From: Pleurocapsa sp. CCALA 161
GTDB taxonomy: Bacteria > Cyanobacteriota > Cyanobacteriia > Cyanobacteriales > Xenococcaceae
Length of the DNA: 39,309 bases
Reading direction: 5' to 3'
Assembly (NCBI RefSeq): GCF_003003995.1
Contig: NZ_PVWF01000047.1
Span: forward strand, 1-39,309
Shown here: in pieces, positions 24,810 to 33,183 of the stretch
Layout of the letters: each line of letters opens with the position of its first letter
How positions within the stretch are numbered: the stretch's first letter is position 1
The notes under the pieces: model-generated
Told to the model about the DNA's origin: nothing
The model's input: the letters and a program-made list of their open reading frames with translations, nothing else
The model's database searches: none
Program-made: the position numbers and the translations under genes

Positions 24810-26003
24810 TTGCAGCACATCGAACGAATCGATTTCCCAAAAATGGGACTGCTTGCTAGTTTATATATCTCGCAATATATTCCTCTGATGTTTTTTTATG
24901 AGGCGTTACCCGTATATCTACGACAACGAGGAAGTTCCTTAGAAGCGATCGCTTTAGTCAATTTACTAATTTTGCCCGTTGTCCTTAAGTTTCTTTGGTC
25001 GCCCCTAATCGATCGCTATGGTTTTACTCGTTGGGGACACTATCGGTTCTGGATTGTTTTATTTCAAGTGATGGTATCTTTGCTGACCCTAGCTTGTGCT
25101 TTTATTGATATCGAACAGAATCTCAATTTGCTGTTGATAATTGGCTTTGTGATGTGTGTCTTTTGTACTAGCCAAGATATCGCAGCCGATGCTTTAGCAG
25201 TTAACTTGCTTACTCCTGAAGAAAGGGGTTTGGGTAATGGTATTCAGGTAAGCGGTCATTATTTGGGGGCGGTAATTGGTAGCGGTGGGATGTTAATTTT
25301 GCTCGATCGCCTTGCTTGGCAAAAAACCCTGTTGCTAATTGCTTTAATTATGGTGATTTCTCTATTGCCAATTCTGCTGCATCAGGAAGTAGTAACCGCA
25401 AAACCCGTAGTAAAAGCCAGTATCAGCAAAGAATTAGCCGAGTTTTTTGGTCGGCGAGAGTTATGGCTATGGCTGTTAATTTTAGCCACCTACACCACGG
25501 GATCTAGTATGGCAATTACCATGTTTCGTCCGCTACTGGTAGATCTGGGTTTATCCACAGCCCAAATCGGACTACTGCTAGGAGTAGTCAGCTATGGCGT
25601 AGGCACGATTGGGGCTTTAATTGGAGGTATGACAGTCAATTTTTTAGACCGCAAAAAATTGTTAATGGTTGGCGGATGTTTACAAGGAATAGTTATTTTA
25701 GGTTTTCTCTTACCAGCCTGGGGAATTAGCAGTCTAGTTATTTTATATCTTTTGGGTATTACCTTTAACGGTATCTATGGTGTTGCCGAAACTGCCACCT
25801 CAACAATCAAAATGGACAAAAGTAGTGCCGATAGTGCGGGGAGAGACTTTACAATTCGAACTTCCATTGCCTTTATTAGTAGCGCGATCGCAGGTAGTTT
25901 TAGTGGCACAATTGCTGAAGCGGTCGGCTATTCTGGCTTGTTCGTACTTTGTGTCGGACTAACCCTGGGCAATTTACTTCTAATTTCCAGACTCAAAGTT
26001 TAG
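24810..26003 (+). CDS. RhtX/FptX-like siderophore importer (MFS/AmpG-type)
   Basis: 397 residues from a TTG start preceded by GAGGG nine bases upstream; an ATG at 24843 is the alternative. About twelve membrane segments. The start LLASLYISQYIPLMFFYEALPVYLRQRG and the following ILPVVLKFLWSPLIDRYG, with CTSQDIAADALAVNLL, are of the AmpG-like branch to which the siderophore permeases RhtX (rhizobactin) and FptX (pyochelin) belong. These import siderophore as single proteins, without an ABC transporter. The Fur box upstream, the AraC gene 17 bp downstream and the receptor at 28285 support this assignment over a muropeptide role. Confidence 0.8.
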   Translation: MQHIERIDFPKMGLLASLYISQYIPLMFFYEALPVYLRQRGSSLEAIALVNLLILPVVLKFLWSPLIDRYGFTRWGHYRFWIVLFQVMVSLLTLACAFIDIEQNLNLLLIIGFVMCVFCTSQDIAADALAVNLLTPEERGLGNGIQVSGHYLGAVIGSGGMLILLDRLAWQKTLLLIALIMVISLLPILLHQEVVTAKPVVKASISKELAEFFGRRELWLWLLILATYTTGSSMAITMFRPLLVDLGLSTAQIGLLLGVVSYGVGTIGALIGGMTVNFLDRKKLLMVGGCLQGIVILGFLLPAWGISSLVILYLLGITFNGIYGVAETATSTIKMDKSSADSAGRDFTIRTSIAFISSAIAGSFSGTIAEAVGYSGLFVLCVGLTLGNLLLISRLKV

Positions 26004-26020
26004 CAGTTATTAGTTATTAA

Positions 26021-27013
26021 GTGAAATTATTTTTATCTTTAAACAACCAGCAAGAATTTTATACCGAACTCCAACAACAAATTGGAGCGAGTATTACTAA
26101 TGATGGTTTTGAAAATTGTTTGTTAATACCTCCCCAAATGGGACAAGGTATGACTCGTACTTTCCACTTTGCTTCGGGACTACAACTATACATTCAGGAA
26201 AACTCAACCCACGAAGCCATTAGCTTAGAAACAGAACTCAATTACTTATCCTTAGTTATGAGTTGGATTGTTAAAGGTACGGCTAACTTTGCTTTAGGCG
26301 AACGCGATTGCTATTTGTCTTCTCCCAATCATCACTTGTGCTATTTCCATGACATTAACGGTAGATTAGAGTTTGCTGCCAATAGTTCCGTCATGATGGT
26401 AGATCTAGCATTAGAATCCTATTCTCCTTTATATGATGCGATCGCTCAATCCCCGTATTTTCCCTCGCAAATCAAAAAATTCCTCTTAAATAGCGAAACA
26501 GGATATCTGCGACAACAACTTACCACTACCCCTGAGATGACAATCGCGCTGCATCAGATCGTCAACTGTCCCTATCAAGGCTTGACTAAGCAACTATATC
26601 TAGAAAGTAAGGCGATCGAGTTATTAACCCTCAACCTAAGTTTGCTAGAAGCAGAATACAGCAGATCTACTGCAACCATAGCAATTAAACCCGATGACAT
26701 TGAACGTCTCCACCGAGTTAAAGAAATCCTAATTGAAAATATCGATCGCCCGCCTACCTTAAATTCCCTGGCAAGACAGGTAGGCTTAAACGAATTCAAA
26801 CTCAAACAGGGATTCCGCCGTCTATTTGATACTACCGTATTCGGTTTTCTCCACGATTATCGGATGGAGCGATCGCGTTTATTACTAAAATCTGGAACTC
26901 GCAACGTTACGGAAGTAGCCCAAGCAGTCGGCTACAGCAACATGAGTCACTTTGCAGCAGCGTTTCGTAAGAAGTATGGCATCAATCCCAATCAGTATAA
27001 AAAATGTAGTTAA
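26021..27013 (+). CDS. PchR-like AraC family regulator, cassette W
   Basis: 330 residues from a GTG start 17 bp after the importer stop. PchR-type N-terminal half (PPQMGQGMTRTFHFASGLQLYIQEN) and AraC C-terminal domain with LNSLARQVGLNEFKLKQGF and VTEVAQAVGYSNMSHFAAAF-RKKYGINPNQ. Co-transcription with the importer puts it under the Fur box. Its probable target is the cupin-receptor unit at 27874, which has a 21-bp-spaced repeat upstream. The intervening Uma2 gene on the other strand separates regulator and target. Confidence 0.9.
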   Translation: MKLFLSLNNQQEFYTELQQQIGASITNDGFENCLLIPPQMGQGMTRTFHFASGLQLYIQENSTHEAISLETELNYLSLVMSWIVKGTANFALGERDCYLSSPNHHLCYFHDINGRLEFAANSSVMMVDLALESYSPLYDAIAQSPYFPSQIKKFLLNSETGYLRQQLTTTPEMTIALHQIVNCPYQGLTKQLYLESKAIELLTLNLSLLEAEYSRSTATIAIKPDDIERLHRVKEILIENIDRPPTLNSLARQVGLNEFKLKQGFRRLFDTTVFGFLHDYRMERSRLLLKSGTRNVTEVAQAVGYSNMSHFAAAFRKKYGINPNQYKKCS

Positions 27014-27040
27014 GTGGGTATTGTTTAACTTGCTAGTTTT

Positions 27041-27613
27041 TTAGTCGAAGATGTCTGTTAAATTTACTGCCAATCCAGGTAAAATATTCTCTCCAGTCAG
27101 AGTTTGAGGATTGTAGATCGCTTCTTTAGTCTGTCCGTTACGATAAATTTCCACCTGCTTATCTTCAGGATTAATCAACCAACCTAACTTTACACCACAG
27201 TCCATATACTCCTGCATTTTGGCTTGTAGTTCGCGCCAATCGTCAGTAAGGGAAACTAACTCGATCGCGAAATCGGGATCGATAGGGGCAAATTTATCCT
27301 GTTGCTGTAGGGTAAGTTCATTCCATCGCTCGATCGCAATCCAAGTCACATCAGGAGATCGCACAGCACCATTAGACAGTTTAAAACCTGTAGAAGAATT
27401 AAATGTAACCCCTAAATTTGCTTTACTATTCCACAGTTCTACTTGAAATAATAATTTAGTGTTTCTCCTGCCGCTATTACTTCCTGTAGGCGACATAATT
27501 ATTAAATGTCCTTCACTGTTAGTTTCAAATCTAGTTTCTGGATTGTCAGTTGATAGCTTCAAAAGTTCGGCATCACTAATTTCAGGAGCGATCGCCTTTA
27601 AATTGATCGACAT
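27041..27613 (-). CDS. Uma2-family (DUF820) endonuclease-like protein
   Basis: 190 residues, the standard size of this very abundant cyanobacterial family. PD-(D/E)XK-type nuclease elements are in order: VRSPDVTWIA (D88), DPDFAIELVS (D114 and E118), and AKMQEYMDCGVKLGWLINPE (K132). Family members are restriction-like nucleases of unclear function that are multiplied in cyanobacterial genomes. It lies opposite the cassette genes and is convergent with the AraC gene (27 bp). It is likely a passenger rather than part of iron uptake. Confidence 0.85.
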   Translation of the reverse strand: MSINLKAIAPEISDAELLKLSTDNPETRFETNSEGHLIIMSPTGSNSGRRNTKLLFQVELWNSKANLGVTFNSSTGFKLSNGAVRSPDVTWIAIERWNELTLQQQDKFAPIDPDFAIELVSLTDDWRELQAKMQEYMDCGVKLGWLINPEDKQVEIYRNGQTKEAIYNPQTLTGENILPGLAVNLTDIFD

Positions 27614-27873
27614 TAGTCGTAATTTGATTACTAGTTTGGTTGCTCATTAATATTCTACCGATAACTTCAAGACAAAAGCTAAAGACAAAAGACAAAAAAC
27701 ATCCAAGACTAATAACTTTCACAACTCAAATAGGATTACTGTTTAAACCTAAAACAAACCGCCTCAATACTTACTCCCTTTTGGGGTGAAAATAATCCGC
27801 CTGGGAGTAGTTTAGTTATCTCAGTCAATTCTACGATTCATTGCAGGTACAAAACTAGCCTGGATTAAGACTA
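27614..27873 (+). promoter_or_regulatory. Upstream region of the cupin-receptor operon
   Basis: 260 bp. Near 27678-27700 there are simple AAAGACAAAA repeats. The candidate AraC operator is at 27776-27810. TACTCCC (27772-27778) and GGGAGTA (27803-27809) also form an inverted pair that spans the same element. No clear Fur box. Confidence 0.35.
27776..27810 (+). promoter_or_regulatory. Candidate AraC operator (cassette W)
   Basis: CCCTTTTGGGGTGA (27776-27789) and CCGCCTGGGAGTAG (27797-27810) are 21 bp apart and about half identical. The element aligns without gaps to the cassette X repeat read on minus at 20 of 35 positions (CTTTTGGG and the final TAG are shared). It lies 64-98 bp before the cupin start, like the other two. 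Confidence 0.4.
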
Positions 27874-28269
27874 ATGGAAATATTCAAGATTCCGACGCTA
27901 CTCGATCGCCTGCCACTAATCGACCTCAATCGTATAGAGTCTGAAGCTGCTGCGGAGGTGCGATCGTCTTTTATCAATTTGGGAGAATTCGATCGCGGTA
28001 CTGCAACTCTAATTAAGTATGCGGGGGAAACTCCCTGGGAAAGGCACGTCGATGGTGACGAGTTCTTTTACTTATTGGAAGGAGAACTGCGAGTGACTTT
28101 ACTAACAGAAGATATGCAGGAATTTGTCTTAACTTCAGGAGATACTTGCATTGTGCCTCGTAATGTCTGGCATCGCAGTAAGGCTGATTCTCAGGTGACT
28201 TTACTGGCGTTGATTGCCTCAGAACACGGTGCAGTTTCCTATGCCGAAGATCCCAGAATTGCTATTTAA
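27874..28269 (+). CDS. Small cupin protein
   Basis: 131 residues, single cupin domain. Motif 1 is WERHVDGDEFFYLLEGELRV (H58, E63, G70) and motif 2 is PRNVWHRSKA (P95, H100). One of the usual two motif-1 histidines is replaced (HVDGDE), which still leaves a possible metal site of two His and one Glu. No signal peptide. It precedes the receptor gene by 15 bp, so it is co-transcribed. A cytoplasmic cupin could sense or modify the imported siderophore, but the function is not evident. Confidence 0.8.
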   Translation: MEIFKIPTLLDRLPLIDLNRIESEAAAEVRSSFINLGEFDRGTATLIKYAGETPWERHVDGDEFFYLLEGELRVTLLTEDMQEFVLTSGDTCIVPRNVWHRSKADSQVTLLALIASEHGAVSYAEDPRIAI

Positions 28270-28284
28270 CCTATCCGACTCAAG

Positions 28285-30771
28285 ATGAAGCTATACAAAT
28301 TACTATTTCAGGCGGGGATTGCTACCGCTGTGGTTTTGACTTCTTTGCTAATACCAACAGAAGCTAAAGCCAACTTAAATACATCAGCCAAGCAATTACT
28401 GGTACAAAACGAATTAACTAAAGTTATGGGAGTAAAGTTAGAACAAACGACATCGGGTTTAAGGGTTGTTTTAGAAACAGAAGCTGGTAAACAATTAGTC
28501 CCCTTAATTTTTTCTGAAGGTAAACAACTGACAGTTGATATTTTAGATGCGACTTTAGCCTTACCCCAAGGCAATAGACTCCAGCAAGCTAATCCTGCCA
28601 CGGGCATTGAGACGATAAGCTTAACTCAAATCGACTCTACCAGTATCCGTCTTACCATTACGGGAGAAGAACAAACTCCCTCTGCCAATGTTGTTCCTTC
28701 TCCTAGAGATTTAATTATTAGCGTTTCTCCCGAAAGCACAGAAGAGGCAGATACATCTCAAGTAATCGACGTGGTGGTTACTGCCCAAAAAACCGAAGAA
28801 AGCCTGCAAAAAGTTCCCTTAAGCATTACCGCTTTGACCGAAGAACAATTAGAGGATGGTAATATTGATTCCCTCAGAGGCATATCCGATAGTACCCCTA
28901 ACTTCAGTATTTTGGATGCTTCTGGGAGTCGTGCCTTTCTCTACTACAGTTTGCGGGGATTTTCCAATTCTAACCTAACCAATCGAGATGCAGTCGGATT
29001 CTATATCGATGATGTCCCTTACGACTACGGCGGTTTTCTAGATCAGAATCTAGTCGATCTCGAACGGGTAGAAGTATTGCGGGGGGCGCAGAATATTCTC
29101 TACGGACGGAGCGCGATCGCAGGTGTAGTTAATACCATTACCCGTAAGCCCAGCGATAAGCTAGAGTTTCTGGGAGATCTTAGCTATGGTAATTTTGCTA
29201 ACTTCGAGGGTAAAGGCAGCGTTAGCGCACCAATAGTTAAAGATAAATTAGGTCTACGTTTATCGGGAAGTTACGGCAGGCGAGACGGTTTTATTGAAAA
29301 CACCGCCCAAGACAATACTGTAGACGACCAATCGGGGGGTAACGGACGGGCAAAATTACTCTGGACTCCCCATAAAGATTGGGAAGTTACTCTCAATAGT
29401 TCATTGGAAAGCTATCGAGATGGGGGATATCCGTTTGTCCCCTTAGAACGGGACGATCCCTTTACTACCGACCAAGATGTTAACGGGTTTAATGATTTTG
29501 ATGCTAATACCCAAGCACTCAAAGTAGCCTATAGCAGTGATAAGGTTAGAATTACTTCTATTTCCTCAAGACGTTCTTCTGAAGTAGATCAGGAGGCAGA
29601 TCTTGACTATACTGCCCTAGAAGCTGGTTCGGTTATTAATAAATTTGATTCCACCATATTTAGTCAGGAAATACGCCTCCAGTCTCCTGCTGATGCCGAA
29701 AGATTGCGCTGGATTGTTGGGGGATATTTTGAATCGCGAGGTTTTGATACTGTCGATAATGGTTTTGTGGTGGGTAATGATGCAGCAGAACTATTTCAGT
29801 TACCTGGGGATAGCACGATTCTTAGCGATAGCGAGACAGATGAAACTACTCTGGCAACCTTTGGACAGCTAGATTATAAACTGATTGAATCTTTAACTCT
29901 TTCTGCTGCTTTACGCTACGAAACTAACGATTCGGAACTAGAGTTTTTAGAAAGTAATATAACTACTCCCCAAGGAGTGATACCCAATTTCCGCGTCGAA
30001 AATATTGAAGCAGAAAGCGATGCCCTCTTACCCAGAGTTGCCCTGGAATACGAACTTACTCCCGACATACTTACTTATGGCAGTATCACCGCAGGATATC
30101 GTCCCGCAGGGGTTAACTTTGGCGCGGATAATGATAGTAAAGAGGTTCTCAGTTTCGATCGCGAACGTTCTTTGAATTACGAACTTGGGGTTAAGTCATC
30201 TTGGTACGATAATCGTCTGGTGTTAAATGCTGCGGTGTTCCACAATGATATTAATGATTTTCAAGTAGTGTTGTTCAACCAATTTTTACAGGCAGAAAGA
30301 ATTGATAATGCGGATGCGGAGATTACGGGGGCAGAAGTAGAGTTAAAAGCTACCCCCGCCCAAGGTTTAGACATCATCGCAGGATTGGGCATTGTCGATA
30401 CTGATTTTACTGAATATACTAATTCCATTACGGGAGAAGATTTTAGTGGCAATAACCTAGTATTTACTCCTGGCTATACCTTTAACATTGCCATGCAGTA
30501 TCGTACTCAATCGGGAGTAGTGAGTAGACTCGAACTTGTGGGAAGTGGCGCAACCTTTTTTAATGAAGACAATACCCTTAAATCCGAACCCTACAGTATT
30601 GTTAATGGGCTACTGGGCTATGAGTTTGGCGACAATGGGGTTTATTTCTTTGCCAACAACATCTTCGATCGCGAGTATGTAACTACTGCTTTTGAAGACT
30701 TTGGCTTTGGCGAGTTTGGTTCTTTGGGTTCTCCTGTTACTTATGGCTTGCAGGTGAAAGCTAAGTTTTAG
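28285..30771 (+). CDS. AMIN-domain TonB-dependent receptor, FyuA/CirA-like plug, cassette W
   Basis: 828 residues. Signal peptide 1-29, AMIN domain about 42-150, TonB box IDVVVTA 161-167, plug about 172-285 starting EESLQKVPLSITALTEEQLEDG and containing RVEVLRGAQNILYGRSAIAGVVNTITRKP, then a barrel to LQVKAKF. The plug is unlike the FhuA-type plugs of the other three receptors and resembles the FyuA/CirA type. The AMIN domain is also the most divergent of the four. Together with the RhtX/FptX-like importer this suggests a separate pathway for a different siderophore. Its stop overlaps the convergent exporter gene by 11 bp. Confidence 0.9.
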   Translation: MKLYKLLFQAGIATAVVLTSLLIPTEAKANLNTSAKQLLVQNELTKVMGVKLEQTTSGLRVVLETEAGKQLVPLIFSEGKQLTVDILDATLALPQGNRLQQANPATGIETISLTQIDSTSIRLTITGEEQTPSANVVPSPRDLIISVSPESTEEADTSQVIDVVVTAQKTEESLQKVPLSITALTEEQLEDGNIDSLRGISDSTPNFSILDASGSRAFLYYSLRGFSNSNLTNRDAVGFYIDDVPYDYGGFLDQNLVDLERVEVLRGAQNILYGRSAIAGVVNTITRKPSDKLEFLGDLSYGNFANFEGKGSVSAPIVKDKLGLRLSGSYGRRDGFIENTAQDNTVDDQSGGNGRAKLLWTPHKDWEVTLNSSLESYRDGGYPFVPLERDDPFTTDQDVNGFNDFDANTQALKVAYSSDKVRITSISSRRSSEVDQEADLDYTALEAGSVINKFDSTIFSQEIRLQSPADAERLRWIVGGYFESRGFDTVDNGFVVGNDAAELFQLPGDSTILSDSETDETTLATFGQLDYKLIESLTLSAALRYETNDSELEFLESNITTPQGVIPNFRVENIEAESDALLPRVALEYELTPDILTYGSITAGYRPAGVNFGADNDSKEVLSFDRERSLNYELGVKSSWYDNRLVLNAAVFHNDINDFQVVLFNQFLQAERIDNADAEITGAEVELKATPAQGLDIIAGLGIVDTDFTEYTNSITGEDFSGNNLVFTPGYTFNIAMQYRTQSGVVSRLELVGSGATFFNEDNTLKSEPYSIVNGLLGYEFGDNGVYFFANNIFDREYVTTAFEDFGFGEFGSLGSPVTYGLQVKAKF

Positions 30772-32032
30772 ATGCTTTGAATGGATCGATAAAAGCATAC
30801 CCGACCAAAGATATAATTACGCCAACAGCAGAAAATAAAGCGATCGCGCAAGCCATTCCCGCACCAGTTTCACTACCAAAGATACCGCCAAACAATTGAG
30901 CTAAAAGACTGTTAGTTTGCATAGCTGGTTCAAAATAATTATCCACTAATACACCCGCGATCGCAGCACCTAAAGGCGTTGCTATACCTGCAATTAAATC
31001 TCTGGCTGCAAACACTCTTCCCTGAATTTCTGGCTTTACCTGTGACATCCAAATTCCTTGATTGGAACTATTAGGAAAAGGGGAACAAAAGCCACTAACA
31101 ACCGCAGCAATTAACTTACCCACCATACTTTGAGTCACCGAGAGTAAAACTAAGCCCCCCTTCCAAACAGCATTACCCAGTAACAAACCATTAATACGTC
31201 GTTTGGGTAAATTCCAGATGCTCATAGTAGCAGCACCCAATACACCGCCAATACCAAAAGTAGTTAACAACCTGCCCCAAACTGTAGGATCGTTATTGCT
31301 ACGGGCTAAAACCATTGCGGGTAGAATGGCGAAATTGAAACTATCGATGAAGTTGGTTATTAGCAAAAATCCGAGGATAGCGAGTAAACGACGATGCTTG
31401 AGAAGATAACGCCAGCCAAAGCTTAATTCCTGTTTGATGTTGGTAATATTTTGTCTATTTGAGTTATCGCGATCGGGTTGGGGAATAGCGACTATGGAGA
31501 GAGTTGCGATCGCCATGAAAAACGTCACCAGATCGATTATTAGAATTCCTTTCAAGCCAATTACAGGATACAAACCGCCAGCCAAAGCAGGGGCTAAAAT
31601 AAAAGCCCCTGACATTTGAACCGAATTAAGCGCAGTTGCCCGATTGTATTGTTGTGGGGGGACGAGTAAAGACAGAGACGCAGAGTAAGCTAATCCTTGA
31701 ACAAAGCCAAACAGACTATTTACGGCTGCGGTACAGTATAAGTGCCAAATTTGCAGATTATTACTTAAAAAGAGTAAAAGCAGAGCAATTGTAGAAATTC
31801 CTGCTACCAGATCGCCGATAATCATCAACAGTTTGCGACTATAGCGATCGACCAACACTCCAGCAAATAGAGAAGCGATAACTCTGGGAGTCTGTACGAA
31901 AAACAAGATTAAAGACAAAGGTGTCGCTTGTCCCGTAACCTGCCATGCCCAGATGGTGATAGCAAAGTTGGTCATTTCTGAACCCAACAGGGAAGCTAGT
32001 TGACCGATCCAGATAAGGAGGAATTTACGCAC
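30761..32032 (-). CDS. EntS/SchE-like MFS exporter, cassette Y
   Basis: 423 residues, same family as the exporter at 17285: MRKFLLIWIGQLASLLGSEMTNFAITIWAWQVTGQ, motif A-like LFAGVLVDRYSRKLLMIIGD, and the C-terminal FGSETGAGMACAIALFSAVGV. About twelve membrane segments. Its start overlaps the binding-protein frame by 8 bp, the same arrangement as cassette X. The 3' end overlaps the receptor gene at 28285-30771 tail to tail by 11 bp, and no terminator lies between them. Probably siderophore export or recycling. Confidence 0.85.
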   Translation of the reverse strand: MRKFLLIWIGQLASLLGSEMTNFAITIWAWQVTGQATPLSLILFFVQTPRVIASLFAGVLVDRYSRKLLMIIGDLVAGISTIALLLLFLSNNLQIWHLYCTAAVNSLFGFVQGLAYSASLSLLVPPQQYNRATALNSVQMSGAFILAPALAGGLYPVIGLKGILIIDLVTFFMAIATLSIVAIPQPDRDNSNRQNITNIKQELSFGWRYLLKHRRLLAILGFLLITNFIDSFNFAILPAMVLARSNNDPTVWGRLLTTFGIGGVLGAATMSIWNLPKRRINGLLLGNAVWKGGLVLLSVTQSMVGKLIAAVVSGFCSPFPNSSNQGIWMSQVKPEIQGRVFAARDLIAGIATPLGAAIAGVLVDNYFEPAMQTNSLLAQLFGGIFGSETGAGMACAIALFSAVGVIISLVGYAFIDPFKASKT

Positions 32033-33080
32033 GATTTTTTTGAAGTAGCTGTTGCTTTAATTCTTCCAAATAAAGTTCAGTTCCAATTGTCCCAGGTAAA
32101 CCCGCACACAAATAGGTCGGAATAAAATAAACTCGTCCTGCTTTACTAGCATCCATAGATTGAGCGATCGCATTTTTTTGCCATGCTTGTTTTATCTTTG
32201 ATAGTTGATTGCGACGGAAGTTATTGAGTTTTTCTCCTTCGCCAAAATCATGACCAAAAACAATAATCGAATCGGCATCGTTGAGTTCGGGTAGAGTTTC
32301 AATCGAAATAGGTCTTGATGGTGAATTGGGTTTAGGAGGTTCGAGTCCAGGAATTGGAACGGGTTGAAAACCTAATTGTTCGGGTAATGAGGTACACTTC
32401 GTATGGGAATCAAGGGAATTAATTTCTTTGAGTTGTGACGACTCGAGCGATAAAAGATCGGGATTTTCAGCTACTACGGGGGCAAAGGCTTCGCGGGCTG
32501 CTGCAATCTTCTGTTGGGTTTCTTCAAGTAATTGTTCGGCTTGTTGAGGGCGATTTACGGCTTGAGCGATCGCTTTTAAATTCTCCTCTGGTTCAGCATA
32601 TTCCAGCAATATAGTGGGGGCAATCTGGGATAAAGTATCGTACTGTTGGGCGTTAGCTTCAGTACCAATAATTAGATCGGGCTGCGCTTTGGCAATGGCT
32701 TCAATAGACGGTTCGTAGGCTATACCCACATTGGCTATTGGTTGAGCTATCATCTCTCCCAGATAGGGAATTTGTTCGTTAGGCTTATCATAATCTCCTT
32801 GATGAAATGCCACATGATCGCCATAGGCTACTGGCTGCACCTCTAAAGCAAGTAAAGGTTCTAAAACATAAGGACCGAGTACCGCTACTCGTTAAGGGCG
32901 ATCGCAAACTTCAGTTTCTCCCGCTTCATGTTCGATAGTACGACAATCAGTTTTATCTGATGTAGATGTTTCTAAATTATTAGTTTGACTTTGACAAGAG
33001 GCGATCGCTAATCCTACAAATACAGACAGTACCAAAAACCGAATCGACAAAAACATTCTTTTATACTTACAAATTTTCAT
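32025..33080 (-). pseudogene. Siderophore-binding lipoprotein gene with one in-frame stop, cassette Y
   Basis: Full frame of 351 codons: signal sequence with lipobox AIASC (C29), CRTIEHEAGETEVCDRP, then TAA at 32892-32894, then in the same frame RVAVLGPYVLEPLLALEVQPVAYGD and the rest of a normal Peripla_BP_2 protein (SIEAIAKAQPDLIIGTEANAQQYDTLSQIAPTILL, VYFIPTYLCAGLPGTIGTELYLEEL). Homologues have KPQ or NPQ here, so CAA to TAA is the likely single change. Everything else is intact, including the 8-bp overlap with the exporter gene, so the lesion is recent, a sequencing error, or read through. The downstream half could restart at the Met at 32840 but would lack a signal peptide. Confidence 0.85.
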
Positions 33081-33154
33081 TTACCTAGCTGTTAGTGGGT
33101 AAAACAGTTCATTTGATAATTGCGTTTCACGCTAATTAAAATACTTGCTACTGC

Positions 33155-33177
33155 GCCCGAAGGAAGTCCTTTAGGGC
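33155..33177. repeat. Short hairpin repeat downstream of the cassette Y receptor
   Basis: GCCCGAAGGAAGTCCTTTAGGGC is a near-palindrome of the dispersed cyanobacterial kind, 7 bp past the receptor stop, and could slow or end transcription. CCTAAAGGA within it (minus) is also the terminal sequence of the insert at 35659-35725. Confidence 0.5.
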
Positions 33178-33183
33178 TACTTA

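Noticed and set aside
27772-27809. TACTCCC / GGGAGTA inverted repeat as a terminator of the upstream genes
   Set aside because: The loop is 24 nt, no T-run follows, and it coincides with the better supported 21-bp direct repeat.
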